Origin: UBA7446 sp965656545
GTDB taxonomy: Bacteria > Bacteroidota > Bacteroidia > Flavobacteriales > Flavobacteriaceae
Assembly: GCA_965656545.1 (NCBI GenBank)
Contig: CBFHKZ010000003.1
Span: forward strand, 62,001-126,000
Direction: 5' to 3'
Length of the DNA stretch: 64,000 nt
The notes under the pieces are model-generated. The model was not told where the DNA came from and did no database searches. It worked only from the letters and a program-made list of their open reading frames with translations. Made by a program: the position numbers and the translations under genes. Below, in pieces: positions 9,024 to 16,762 of this stretch. Position 1 is the stretch's first letter. Each line of letters begins with the position of its first letter.

Positions 9024-9390
9024 CAATAAGTGCTTCGAGAAACTGGGTGAGTGGCTTTTTAACCATCATTTGCATCATCGGATTGATGTTGCCCTCAAAT
9101 ACCAATTGAATTTTTGTTTCTCCATCAATCGCTTCTAGGTTGGTGTGCAACTCAAATGGGACGCTTCCGCCATCAGCTGCCATTACAATCTGCGTATTAG
9201 GTGTCTGTCGTTCTAGTTTTAACGGAATTACGGGCATGCCTCCCAGCTTAAAACTAAAGTGCTTTTCGTCTTTTATTCGGAAACTCGCTTCCTCAGGCAT
9301 AAGCAGTTCGTAGGTACTTGCTAGTGTGAGTTGTTCGAAAACGTCTTCAATGGGTTTTGCTACAGTAGCAATGCTGCTTTCTAGTTTCAT
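9004..9390 (-). CDS. SRPBCC (START-like) family protein
   Basis: Protein of 128 residues with the layout of a START/SRPBCC lipid- or ligand-binding fold: an opening strand (MKLESSIATVAKPIEDVFEQL), central strands with HFSFKLGGMPVIPLKLE and IQLVFEGNINPMMQMM, and a long C-terminal helix (PLTQFLEALIANTGKL). No catalytic residues are evident. It lies seven bases downstream of pyrE on the same strand. The ligand is unknown. Confidence 0.75.
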   Translation of the reverse strand: MKLESSIATVAKPIEDVFEQLTLASTYELLMPEEASFRIKDEKHFSFKLGGMPVIPLKLERQTPNTQIVMAADGGSVPFELHTNLEAIDGETKIQLVFEGNINPMMQMMVKKPLTQFLEALIANTGKL

Positions 9391-9397
9391 TTAACGA

Positions 9398-10042
9398 TTA
9401 TTTAGGTGACCAAAGCGCCGGTGCTTTACGCCATTGTTTTAATACTTCTTCTTGCTCTGGCTCAATATATCCAGCTGCAACTGCGGTTTCTATCAATGTG
9501 TTGTACCCAGAAAGGGTCGTCAGTTCAACTGCTGCCTCTTTCATATTAGCTTCAGCAACATCAAATTCATAGCTAAAGAGAGCTAACATGCCAAGGACAT
9601 TGATATTTGCATTCCGTAGGGCATCAATCGCTTGGAGGCTGCTCTTTCCTGTACTGATTAAGTCTTCAACCACAACAGTTGGCGCACCAACATCATATTG
9701 CCCTTCAATCTGATTTTGTCGTCCGTGTTTTTTGGGTTGGGGACGTACATACATAAACGGCAAATCAAGCGCTTCTGCTACCAACATACCTATGCCAATG
9801 GCACCCGTTGCTACACCCGCAATGGCTTTTGTTTGTGGATATTTTGTTTTGATTTCGTTTGCCATCGCCTGACTCAAAAATTTTCTTATCTCTGGAAAAG
9901 AGAGTGTTATCCGATTGTCACAGTAGATTGGCGACTGCCAACCACTGGCCCAAGTAAATGGATTTTTGGGTTCAAGCTTTATTGCTTTAATTTGTAATAG
10001 GTATTCGGCTACTTTTTTAGCGGTAGAGGGTTCCTTAGGCAT
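9398..10042 (-). CDS. pyrE: Orotate phosphoribosyltransferase
   Basis: Makes orotidine 5'-phosphate from orotate and PRPP in pyrimidine synthesis. The start at 10042 (MPKEPSTAKKVAEYLLQIKA) gives 214 residues and fits the family; an in-frame ATG nine codons earlier adds an unlikely extension and would overlap the divergent gene further. Motifs: FTWASGWQSPIYCDNR near the N-terminus, MYVRPQPKKHGRQNQIEG (flexible catalytic loop) and the PRPP-binding VVVEDLISTGKSSLQA. It is divergent from the Nudix gene, with start codons interlocking in a shared CATG. Confidence 0.96.
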   Translation of the reverse strand: MPKEPSTAKKVAEYLLQIKAIKLEPKNPFTWASGWQSPIYCDNRITLSFPEIRKFLSQAMANEIKTKYPQTKAIAGVATGAIGIGMLVAEALDLPFMYVRPQPKKHGRQNQIEGQYDVGAPTVVVEDLISTGKSSLQAIDALRNANINVLGMLALFSYEFDVAEANMKEAAVELTTLSGYNTLIETAVAAGYIEPEQEEVLKQWRKAPALWSPK

Positions 10043-10046
10043 GGCG

Positions 10047-10054
10047 CAAATGTA
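10047..10054 (-). promoter_or_regulatory. Probable -7 box of pyrE inside the Nudix gene start
   Basis: Minus strand TACATTTG fits TAnnTTTG and ends four bases before the pyrE ATG. A TTG about 16 bases upstream (slightly short spacing) may be the -33 element. The box overlaps the start codon region of the divergent Nudix gene. Confidence 0.45.
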
Positions 10055-10670
10055 TAAAGTTTTTGTCAATCAAAAGGAGATAATCCTTACTTCAACTGCT
10101 CCGAAAGGGAAAGGAGTAAAAGTCCTGCCCCTAAAATCCACGCCCTTTAATAAAATAATACGCATCATTCGCACAACTCGTGTCAAACGACTTTACCTAA
10201 TTCACGACAATCCCAAAAAACTTTTAAGCGGTTTTAAAAAAAAGCTGCCTGTTACCATTGCTGCTGGTGGAGTAGTGCAGCATGAAAATGGAAAACTGTT
10301 GTTTATTTATCGCAAAAAAAGATGGGATTTGCCCAAAGGAAAAGTCGATAAGGGCGAAAGCCTTGAGGATGCTGCCAAGCGTGAAGTAAAAGAGGAAACA
10401 GGGGTTAAAAAAATTAAAGTCGGCAAACTAGCTGGTATAACCTATCATATATTTAAACGGAACAACCGTTATCAACTCAAAGAATCCCATTGGTTTTTTA
10501 TGAAATCAAGTTATGACGGTACTTTAGTTCCTGAAGTCAAGGAGGATATCACCAAGGCAACCTGGAAAAACAAAGACAAAACAGCCAAAGCAATCGAAAA
10601 GACGTACCCGAACATTGAGGATTTGTTCGACAAATCGAAGCTTATGGAAGCTTTATTTGGGGAGGAATAA
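10050..10670 (+). CDS. Nudix hydrolase
   Basis: Pyrophosphohydrolase of the Nudix superfamily; 206 residues from the ATG at 10050 (MYKVFVNQKEIIL), or three more from the ATG at 10041. The Nudix box is perfect: G-x5-E-x7-REV-x-EE-x-GV in GKVDKGESLEDAAKREVKEE followed by TGV. An N-terminal domain of about 75 residues (with KGKGVKVLPLKS and KRLYLIHDNPKKLL) precedes it and is typical of the Bacteroidota group next to coaD. Substrate is unknown; nucleotide or dinucleotide clean-up is the general family role. Its 3' end overlaps the convergent coaD by 29 bases. Confidence 0.9.
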   Translation: MYKVFVNQKEIILTSTAPKGKGVKVLPLKSTPFNKIIRIIRTTRVKRLYLIHDNPKKLLSGFKKKLPVTIAAGGVVQHENGKLLFIYRKKRWDLPKGKVDKGESLEDAAKREVKEETGVKKIKVGKLAGITYHIFKRNNRYQLKESHWFFMKSSYDGTLVPEVKEDITKATWKNKDKTAKAIEKTYPNIEDLFDKSKLMEALFGEE

Positions 10671-11097
10671 AAGTGCTGTAATCGCCATTGTTGCGAATAA
10701 GTTCACGCACAATACTACTGCTGATGTATGAAGTTTCAGCGGAGGTAAGCAGAAAAACAGTTTCAATATTAGACAAATGCCTGTTGGTTCTAGCGATGGC
10801 TTTTTCAAATTCAAAATCGCCATTGTTGCGCACACCACGTAAAATGAATTCCGCATCAATTTTGCGACAAAAATCAATTGTCAGTCCATCGTAAGCAGCA
10901 ACGGTTATTCTTGTATCGTGCTCAAAACAGGTATTGATAAAGGCGAGGCGCTCTTGCAGTGAAAACATATATTTTTTCTCGCTGTTTTTTCCAATTCCAA
11001 TAACGATTTCATCGAAAATCTTAACGCCGCGTTCAACGATGTCAAGGTGTCCAATGGTGAAAGGATCAAATGAGCCAGGAAATAGTGCGCGTCTCAT
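10642..11097 (-). CDS. coaD: Phosphopantetheine adenylyltransferase
   Basis: Transfers AMP from ATP to 4'-phosphopantetheine, the next-to-last step of coenzyme A synthesis. The 151-residue protein has the nucleotidyltransferase signature ALFPGSFDPFTIGHLDI (TxGH motif), the substrate region FILRGVRNNGDFEFE, and ISSSIVRELI near the C-terminus. Length is normal. It overlaps ddl by four bases at its start and is probably co-transcribed with it. Confidence 0.97.
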   Translation of the reverse strand: MRRALFPGSFDPFTIGHLDIVERGVKIFDEIVIGIGKNSEKKYMFSLQERLAFINTCFEHDTRITVAAYDGLTIDFCRKIDAEFILRGVRNNGDFEFEKAIARTNRHLSNIETVFLLTSAETSYISSSIVRELIRNNGDYSTFIPPQIKLP

Positions 11098-12083
11098 GCT
11101 TCAAAGGTATTGTTTTTTATACAGCTGTTGATCATGTCCACAATCAAATCTCCCAATGCGATACCTGCGTGTTGGGCTTGCATGGGCAGTAAACTTTGTG
11201 CGGTTAGCCCAGGAATACTGTTGAGTTCTAGAAAATAAGGGGTGTCACCCATAAAAATAAAATCACTTCTGCTAATCCCTTTTGCGCCCAATAAATGAAA
11301 TATTTTTTGCGCCGCTGTATTTAGGTTTTGCAATTGTACAGGGGTTAGTCTGGCTGGTGTTATTTCCTCGGCGTTTCCTTCATATTTGGCAGCATAGTCA
11401 AAGAAATCACTGTGCGTAACAATTTCAGTAGGTGCCAAAACCTGAACTTTTCCTTGATATTCAATTACGCCTATGGAAACTTCTGTTCCGGATAAGTAAC
11501 TTTCAATCAATACTTCATCGTCTTCGTCTAGTGCCGTGCGAATGGCTGCTGACATTTCTTCGAGCTTGTTGACTTTGACAACACCAAAGCTGCTGCCGGC
11601 CTTATTAGCCTTTACAAAGCAGGGTAGCCCAATGCTTGTCGCTAGTGTTTTGCTGTTCCAATCGGAATTGGAATCAATAATGATGTTCTTAGCCATGGCG
11701 ATCCCGTGTGGTCGAAGCTTCTCCAGGGTTTTATGCTTGTTGTAAGTCAGTTCAGACACCGCTGCAGAGCAGCCCGTGTAGGGCACTTTTGCCCTATCCA
11801 ATATTTTTTGAAGCACGCCATTTTCGCCTGGTGCGCCGTGAACGGCAATAAAAACGGCATCAAAAACATATTTTTTTCCTTCAAATTGATAAGAAAAATC
11901 AGCTTGATTTAGCGCTAGTGTGTTGCCCTTATGGTTAACAGTCCACTTTTCAGCAGCTATAACTACGGGTTTTACATCAAAAATATCATGTGGTATATTG
12001 TCGATAACAACCTGTCCACTCTTAATCGAAATAGCATGCTCGGATGTGGTTCCGCCCATTACTACAGCAATGTGCTTTTTCAT
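11094..12083 (-). CDS. ddl: D-alanine--D-alanine ligase
   Basis: ATP-grasp enzyme that joins two D-alanines for peptidoglycan. The start at 12083 (MKKHIAVVMGGTTSEHAISI) gives 329 residues; an upstream in-frame ATG at 12113 adds ten unlike residues. Motifs: GGTTSEHAIS, VHGAPGENGVLQ, YTGCSAAVSELTYNKHKTLE, FVKANKAGSSFGVVKV, and the catalytic C-terminal GISRSDFIF plus LELNSIPGLTAQSLLP. A GATATTTG sequence four bases before the ATG resembles a -7 box with one mismatch. It is divergent from the PASTA/RluD pair, as in other Flavobacteriia. Confidence 0.97.
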   Translation of the reverse strand: MKKHIAVVMGGTTSEHAISIKSGQVVIDNIPHDIFDVKPVVIAAEKWTVNHKGNTLALNQADFSYQFEGKKYVFDAVFIAVHGAPGENGVLQKILDRAKVPYTGCSAAVSELTYNKHKTLEKLRPHGIAMAKNIIIDSNSDWNSKTLATSIGLPCFVKANKAGSSFGVVKVNKLEEMSAAIRTALDEDDEVLIESYLSGTEVSIGVIEYQGKVQVLAPTEIVTHSDFFDYAAKYEGNAEEITPARLTPVQLQNLNTAAQKIFHLLGAKGISRSDFIFMGDTPYFLELNSIPGLTAQSLLPMQAQHAGIALGDLIVDMINSCIKNNTFEA

Positions 12084-12124
12084 ACCGCAAATATCATTAT
12101 TTTTGGACTTCATTGAAACACCTT

Positions 12125-12688
12125 ATGCTTCACTTCTTACGCTTTTTATTCAGCAGGGCCTTTTTTTGGAACTTGCTTTTGGTACTTATCGCTGTTACAG
12201 CGCTGTTGCTATTGACTTTTTACGGACTCAATTGGCATACCCGCCAAGGGAATTTTATTGAAGTTCCTGACCTAAATACCATGACCATTACAGATGTACA
12301 AGAGCTTTTGCAAGACCAAGACCTCAATTATGAAGTTATCGATTCGGCTCGATTCAACCCGGGATATGCCCCTTTTGCTGTAATTGAGCAAACACCGCTT
12401 GCAGGCGAATTGGTTAAGAAAAACAGAAAAATATATTTAACGCTAAATCCAGCAAACTACAACGAGGTTATACTACCCGACGTTATTCAAATCACACGGC
12501 GATCTGCTGAGTCAACGCTTCGTGCTGTAGGTTTGGAAATAGGTGAAATTTTATATCAGGACAATATTGGTAAGGACATGGTTTTGCAATTGCGTTATGA
12601 CCAAGCACCTATTGCACCTGGCGATAAGCTTCCCAAAACATCGCGGGTAGATTTGGTATTGGGTAACGGCAAAAAACCCGTAGAGTAG
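12125..12688 (+). CDS. PASTA domain membrane protein
   Basis: Membrane-anchored protein of 187 residues: a short N-terminus, one transmembrane helix (about residues 12-33, NLLLVLIAVTALLLLTFYGL), then two or three PASTA repeats on the outer face. Repeat marks are VPDLNTMTITDVQELLQDQD, YAPFAVIEQTPLAGELVKKN, LPDVIQITRRSAESTLRAVG and YDQAPIAPGDKLP. PASTA domains bind peptidoglycan or muropeptides in other bacteria; here there is no kinase or PBP domain attached. The start at 12125 fits; the upstream in-frame codons lie within the ddl leader. It precedes rluD by two bases and follows cell-wall gene ddl divergently. Confidence 0.9.
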   Translation: MLHFLRFLFSRAFFWNLLLVLIAVTALLLLTFYGLNWHTRQGNFIEVPDLNTMTITDVQELLQDQDLNYEVIDSARFNPGYAPFAVIEQTPLAGELVKKNRKIYLTLNPANYNEVILPDVIQITRRSAESTLRAVGLEIGEILYQDNIGKDMVLQLRYDQAPIAPGDKLPKTSRVDLVLGNGKKPVE

Positions 12689-12690
12689 TT

Positions 12691-13716
12691 ATGGAGCAAG
12701 AAAATAATTTAGACACACTTCACGAACATTATTCTTTTGGTGCAGACGCTGGTCAAGAGCCTTTGCGCGTGGACAAGTTTTTAATGAATCGCATTGAAAA
12801 TGCCACGCGTAACAAAATCCAACAAGCAGCAACCGCTGGCTATATTCAAGTAAATGACCAAGCGGTTAAGTCTAACTATCGCGTAAAGGGTGGAGATGTA
12901 GTGCGTGTTTTTCTAGCACATCCCCCACATGAAGATTTGCTTGTGCCAGAAGAGATGCCACTTGATATTGTATTTGAAGATGACAGCCTTTTGGTGGTTA
13001 ATAAAGATGCTGGCATTGTGGTGCACCCAGGGCATGGAAATTATACGGGAACGCTTATAAATGGCCTTATTTATCATTTCGACCAGCTCCCTAAAAACAG
13101 CAATAATCGACCTGGATTGGTTCATCGTATTGATAAGGATACTTCTGGACTTTTGGTAGTAGCTAAAACAGACAAAGCCATGGCGCATTTGGCGCAGCAA
13201 TTTCACGACAAAACATCTGAGCGCCAGTATTTGGCACTAGTTTGGGGTGATGTTGCAGACGAAAAAGGAACGGTAGACGGCCATTTGGGTCGTGATCCAA
13301 AAAACAGGTTACTGATGACCGTCTTTCCCGATGGAGATCAGGGTAAGGCTGCCATTACCCATTATGAAGTTGTAGAACGTTTTGGATATGTGACTTTGAT
13401 AAAGTGTGTCTTGGAAACAGGGCGTACGCACCAGATTAGAGCACATATGAAGCACATAGGGCATACCTTGTTTAATGATGCCCGCTATGGTGGTGATAAA
13501 ATTTTAAAGGGCACCACATTTACCAAATACAAGCAGTTTGTGGACAATAGCTTTAAGCAGTTGCCACGCCAAGCACTACACGCCCAAACGCTTGGGTTTG
13601 TGCATCCCGAAACAAAAGAAAAAATGTCTTTTGAAGCGCCTTTGCCTGATGATTTTGGCGGAGCTATTGAAAAATGGCGCAACTATGCCCAACACCAGCA
13701 CTTGGGTAATTCCTGA
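12691..13716 (+). CDS. rluD: RluA-family 23S rRNA pseudouridine synthase
   Basis: Converts uridines to pseudouridine in large-subunit rRNA. The 341-residue protein has an N-terminal S4 RNA-binding domain (LRVDKFLMNRIENATRNKIQ to YRVKGGDVV) and the RluA catalytic domain with LLVVNKDAGIVVHPGHGNYT and the catalytic Asp in LVHRIDKDTSGLLVVAK; RTHQIRAHMKHIGH closes the active site. The S4 domain and length point to RluD rather than RluA or RluC, but the target site cannot be proven from sequence. It is co-directional and nearly adjacent to the PASTA gene. Confidence 0.93.
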   Translation: MEQENNLDTLHEHYSFGADAGQEPLRVDKFLMNRIENATRNKIQQAATAGYIQVNDQAVKSNYRVKGGDVVRVFLAHPPHEDLLVPEEMPLDIVFEDDSLLVVNKDAGIVVHPGHGNYTGTLINGLIYHFDQLPKNSNNRPGLVHRIDKDTSGLLVVAKTDKAMAHLAQQFHDKTSERQYLALVWGDVADEKGTVDGHLGRDPKNRLLMTVFPDGDQGKAAITHYEVVERFGYVTLIKCVLETGRTHQIRAHMKHIGHTLFNDARYGGDKILKGTTFTKYKQFVDNSFKQLPRQALHAQTLGFVHPETKEKMSFEAPLPDDFGGAIEKWRNYAQHQHLGNS

Positions 13717-13793
13717 TAGCATTATCAGTTTGTTTTATAGGAGTAAGTTGAAAACTTGATTTTAGTATTGTATTTTTAAAAAAAATAATAGTG

Positions 13794-14555
13794 ATGAAAA
13801 TTCTTATTTCACCAGCTAAGTCACTTGACTACGCAAGTTCGCTCCCAACTGCCGAAATCAGCCAGCCTGTGTTTTTACATGATGCCAAAGAGTTGAATGC
13901 TGCACTGCGTTTAAAAAAGCCGCCAGACTTACAAGCGCTCATGGGCATTTCAGAAAAATTAGCTGCCTTAAACTGGGAGCGAAATCAAGATTTTACGTTG
14001 CCTTTTACAGCCGACAATGCGCGACCTGCTGTGTTTGCGTTCAATGGAGATGTGTATACAGGCTTAGATGCTTACACGCTAAATGAAAGGGCTATTGGTG
14101 TTGCACAAAACAGCCTCCGTATCTTATCGGGGCTTTATGGCGTATTAAAACCTTTGGACTTGATGCAGCCCTATCGATTGGAAATGGGCACCTCATTTGG
14201 GATCAATGGAAATAAAACCCTTTATGCTTTTTGGAAGGATAAGCTAACTGCGCATCTAAAAAATGAGCTGACTACAGACGAACTGGTAATTAATTTAGCC
14301 AGTAAAGAATACGCAAGTGCTATAGATTTTAAAGCACTCGATAATCCTGTAATCAGCCCAGTTTTTAAGGACTTCAAAAACGGTAAGTTCAAAATCATTT
14401 CCTTCTTCGCTAAAAAAGCACGTGGTCTTATGACCCGACACCTAATTGAAGCTAATGCAGCTACAGTTTCAGATGTGTTGGCTTTTGCAGCTGATGGCTA
14501 TGCCTATAGCGAAGCAGAAACCACTGATGCTACTGCGCCTGTTTTTGTGCGCTAA
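13794..14555 (+). CDS. yaaA: Peroxide stress protein YaaA
   Basis: DUF328/YaaA-family protein of 253 residues. In Escherichia coli the homologue lowers free iron and limits DNA damage under peroxide stress, and binds DNA. Motifs are MKILISPAKSLDYASSLP, FNGDVYTGLDAYTL, RILSGLYGVLKPLDLMQPYR and LASKEYASAID, with FFAKKARGLMTRHLI near the end. The ATG at 13794 is preferred over the GTG one codon before. The last 26 bases overlap the thx gene on the other strand. Confidence 0.94.
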   Translation: MKILISPAKSLDYASSLPTAEISQPVFLHDAKELNAALRLKKPPDLQALMGISEKLAALNWERNQDFTLPFTADNARPAVFAFNGDVYTGLDAYTLNERAIGVAQNSLRILSGLYGVLKPLDLMQPYRLEMGTSFGINGNKTLYAFWKDKLTAHLKNELTTDELVINLASKEYASAIDFKALDNPVISPVFKDFKNGKFKIISFFAKKARGLMTRHLIEANAATVSDVLAFAADGYAYSEAETTDATAPVFVR

Positions 14556-14646
14556 GTTTCCTTAACTTTTTTGCTTTAGGTCTTCTAACGCCATAACTTT
14601 TATTGACGATCTTACCGCGTCGTGTTTTTTTGTCTCCTTTGCCCAT
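14530..14646 (-). CDS. 30S ribosomal protein THX
   Basis: Very small basic protein of 38 residues, read by hand from the ATG at 14646 to the TAG at 14530-14532. It begins MGKGDKKTRRGKIVNKSYGV and continues with RRPKAKK, the signature of bacterial Thx (bTHX), which fills a cavity at the top of the 30S head. Basic composition and the GKGDKKT-x-GKI pattern make the call firm despite its size. Its 3' end overlaps yaaA tail to tail by 26 bases. It is shorter than a usual ORF cutoff, so automated annotation may miss it. Confidence 0.9.
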   Translation of the reverse strand: MGKGDKKTRRGKIVNKSYGVRRPKAKKLRKLSAQKQAQ

Positions 14647-14657
14647 GATGCTTTTGA

Positions 14658-15266
14658 TTATAGTTGATAGTTAAACCCGAAATTGATAATTCCTTTATAG
14701 CCAAAACCCAGTTCGGCTACAACAGCGGCTTTTTTTCCATACCGAAAACCAAACGCTGTTAGGTGATAACCAAAAGCCCCTTTGTTTCCTTTTGTAGCTT
14801 TTGAAGTGCTTCCTTTTTCAGGATCAAAATTGGCTTGTATCGTATTATATCCCCCAGCTAGTCCAGAATACATTCGGAATTTTGGATTTGATATATAGCT
14901 GTATTTGGCATTGGCTCCTATCGTAAATGAATTGTCAATTTGTCTGCCCTCATTAGTGGTTCCCGAATAAATATCCTTGCTTATGCGTTCGTACACGACT
15001 TCTGCTCCGATCAGAAAGTCATTTTTGATTGCGTAACTAAAGTTTATATAAGACGCACCTGAGTAGGTTTGGTTTTTTGTCTCGTGTAAACCACCAGTAA
15101 AAGCTGGTAATATAAAATCGTTAGATAATACGTCAACGATTGCATTGGTAGAAGCAACTCCATATCCAAGGGTTAGTTCCTTTGTGCCTTGTTCTTGGGC
15201 ATGGCTGTAGAAAAAAGTGGATACGATAAAAAGGGTTAAAAGTGATTTTAGTATTTGAGTTCTCAT
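14658..15266 (-). CDS. Outer-membrane beta-barrel protein
   Basis: Protein of 202 residues with a signal peptide ending at SHAQ (about residue 24). The rest alternates aromatic and small residues in amphipathic strands, e.g. YINFSYAIKNDFLIGAEVVYE, FTIGANAKYSYISNPKFRMY and LGFGYKGIINFGFNYQL, and ends in an aromatic-rich strand as expected for barrels inserted by BamA. It resembles the small 8-strand 'OmpA-like/OMP_b-brl' group. No peptidoglycan-binding domain. The function is unknown; the stretch 15267-15404 upstream contains no gene. Confidence 0.8.
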   Translation of the reverse strand: MRTQILKSLLTLFIVSTFFYSHAQEQGTKELTLGYGVASTNAIVDVLSNDFILPAFTGGLHETKNQTYSGASYINFSYAIKNDFLIGAEVVYERISKDIYSGTTNEGRQIDNSFTIGANAKYSYISNPKFRMYSGLAGGYNTIQANFDPEKGSTSKATKGNKGAFGYHLTAFGFRYGKKAAVVAELGFGYKGIINFGFNYQL

Positions 15267-15404
15267 TATTGAGGTTTTAATTAAACAATTAGTCGTTTAG
15301 AATTTCCTCAAAAAAACAATACAGATAAAAAGGCAGTTAAATAGGCTGCGGAGTAGAATTGATTTGGGGAATAATTCTGATGTAAATTTACAAAATTCAG
15401 GGAA

Positions 15405-16166
15405 CTAACGTATCTTTTTTATAAAATCTTTAACACTATCTGCTCCATTTGCCTCCAAGTGTTTTATGAATGCAGAACCAATAATGGCTCCTTTGCTGTG
15501 AGCTGTAGCTGCTTGATAGGTCTCCGCGTTGCTGATGCCAAATCCAACCAAGAGTTTGGCATTTAGTTCCATTGCGCCAATGCGTTTGAAGTATTCGGCT
15601 TGCGTATCGCCAAAACTACTTTGCGCACCCGTTGTAGCCGCACTACTTACCATATAGATAAAACCTTCTGAAACCTCGTCTATAAAGCGAATGCGTGCAT
15701 CTGGTGTTTGCGGTGTTATCAAAAACATATTCAGCAGTCCGTATTGTTGAAACAAGTCTTGGTATTGCTCATGATATACATCCACGGGAAGGTCGGGGAC
15801 AATAAGTCCATCAATACCCACTTCTTTACAGCGTTGACAAAAGCGTTCCACGCCATATTGCATCATGGGATTAAAATATCCCATTACAATTAGCGGGACA
15901 CTGATATGCTTTCGTACGTCTTTTAACTGATCAAATAACGTATCAGTAGTCATGCCGTTTTTCAGTGCTTGTGTAGAACTTTCTTGGATGGTTGGGCCAT
16001 CGGCCAAGGGATCCGAAAAAGGCAAGCCCAATTCAATCATGTCTACCCCCGAAGCTTCCAATTGTTTTAGGATACTAACAGTGTCTTCTAGTTGCGGAAA
16101 ACCAGCTGTAAAATAGATGGAGAGTAGCTTGTGGTCTTGCTCGAGTACGGATTGGATACGATTCAT
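15405..16166 (-). CDS. trpA: Tryptophan synthase alpha subunit
   Basis: Cleaves indole-3-glycerol phosphate to indole, which passes to TrpB. From the ATG at 16166 (MNRIQSVLEQDHKLLSIYFT) the protein has 253 residues with a TIM-barrel. The catalytic Glu and Asp are in DMIELGLPFSDPLADGPTIQ; the phosphate-binding region is VGFGISNAE and KGAIIGSAFI. An in-frame ATG five codons earlier is less likely. Unusually, it is separated from trpB by mscL instead of following it directly, and has its own possible promoter. Confidence 0.97.
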   Translation of the reverse strand: MNRIQSVLEQDHKLLSIYFTAGFPQLEDTVSILKQLEASGVDMIELGLPFSDPLADGPTIQESSTQALKNGMTTDTLFDQLKDVRKHISVPLIVMGYFNPMMQYGVERFCQRCKEVGIDGLIVPDLPVDVYHEQYQDLFQQYGLLNMFLITPQTPDARIRFIDEVSEGFIYMVSSAATTGAQSSFGDTQAEYFKRIGAMELNAKLLVGFGISNAETYQAATAHSKGAIIGSAFIKHLEANGADSVKDFIKKIR

Positions 16167-16195
16167 ATAATAAAGGCTCACTTTATTTTAAAGCC

Positions 16196-16226
16196 CAAAA
16201 ATACTCTTTTACAAAAGGCCAAGCAA
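16196..16226 (-). promoter_or_regulatory. Possible separate promoter of trpA
   Basis: On the minus strand TTG (16226-16224), 20 bases, then TATTTTTG (16203-16196) match the Bacteroidota -33/-7 consensus, 30 bases before the trpA start. It lies between mscL and trpA. Confidence 0.4.
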
Positions 16227-16240
16227 CTAAAAGTTATGTC

Positions 16241-16684
16241 CTACTTTTTTTTGAGTAAGTCTCTGATTTCCGTCAGCAACGCTTCTTCTTTTGATGGCGA
16301 AGGTGGGGCAGCTGGTGCCTTTTCCTTTTCCGCTTCAAACTTGTCTTTTATTTTGTTGTAAAACCTTACTACCAAAAAAATAGCAAATGCTACAATAAGG
16401 AATGTAATAATGGTGTTTACAAACATGCCATACCTGATGGCAATTTCTGCAGTTCCCTCTGCTTCAACAGCAGGTTGAATTACATATTTGAATGAAGCGA
16501 AGTCAACGCCCCCGATGAGTTTTCCCACTGGCGGCATGATAATATCATTGACTAATGATTTTACAATTGCACCGAAGTAAGTGGCCATGATAAGACCTAC
16601 AGCTAACTCGATGACGTTACCTTTGCTAATAAACTTTTTAAACGCTTTCATGAATGGTGTATTTAACACCCCTTTCAATTTCAT
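16241..16684 (-). CDS. mscL: Large-conductance mechanosensitive channel MscL
   Basis: Pressure-relief channel of the inner membrane that opens under osmotic downshock. 147 residues from 16684, or 136 from a second ATG at 16651 (MKAFKKFISKGNVIELAVGL), which better fits the usual N-terminal amphipathic helix; the longer start has a -7-like TACATTTT nearby. TM1 is about VIELAVGLIMATYFGAIVKS with the gate-region glycine, followed by NDIIMPPVGKLIGG; TM2 is around FVNTIITFLIVAFAIFLVV; the C-terminal helix ends EALLTEIRDLLKKK. It lies between trpB and trpA on the same strand, 78 and 74 bases from them. Confidence 0.95.
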   Translation of the reverse strand: MKLKGVLNTPFMKAFKKFISKGNVIELAVGLIMATYFGAIVKSLVNDIIMPPVGKLIGGVDFASFKYVIQPAVEAEGTAEIAIRYGMFVNTIITFLIVAFAIFLVVRFYNKIKDKFEAEKEKAPAAPPSPSKEEALLTEIRDLLKKK

Positions 16685-16762
16685 AAACTAAAAATGTATT
16701 TGACTCAGTTTTTGAATAAGATTGGGGCAGATTCATGTACTAAATTACAATTTTTTTAAAAG

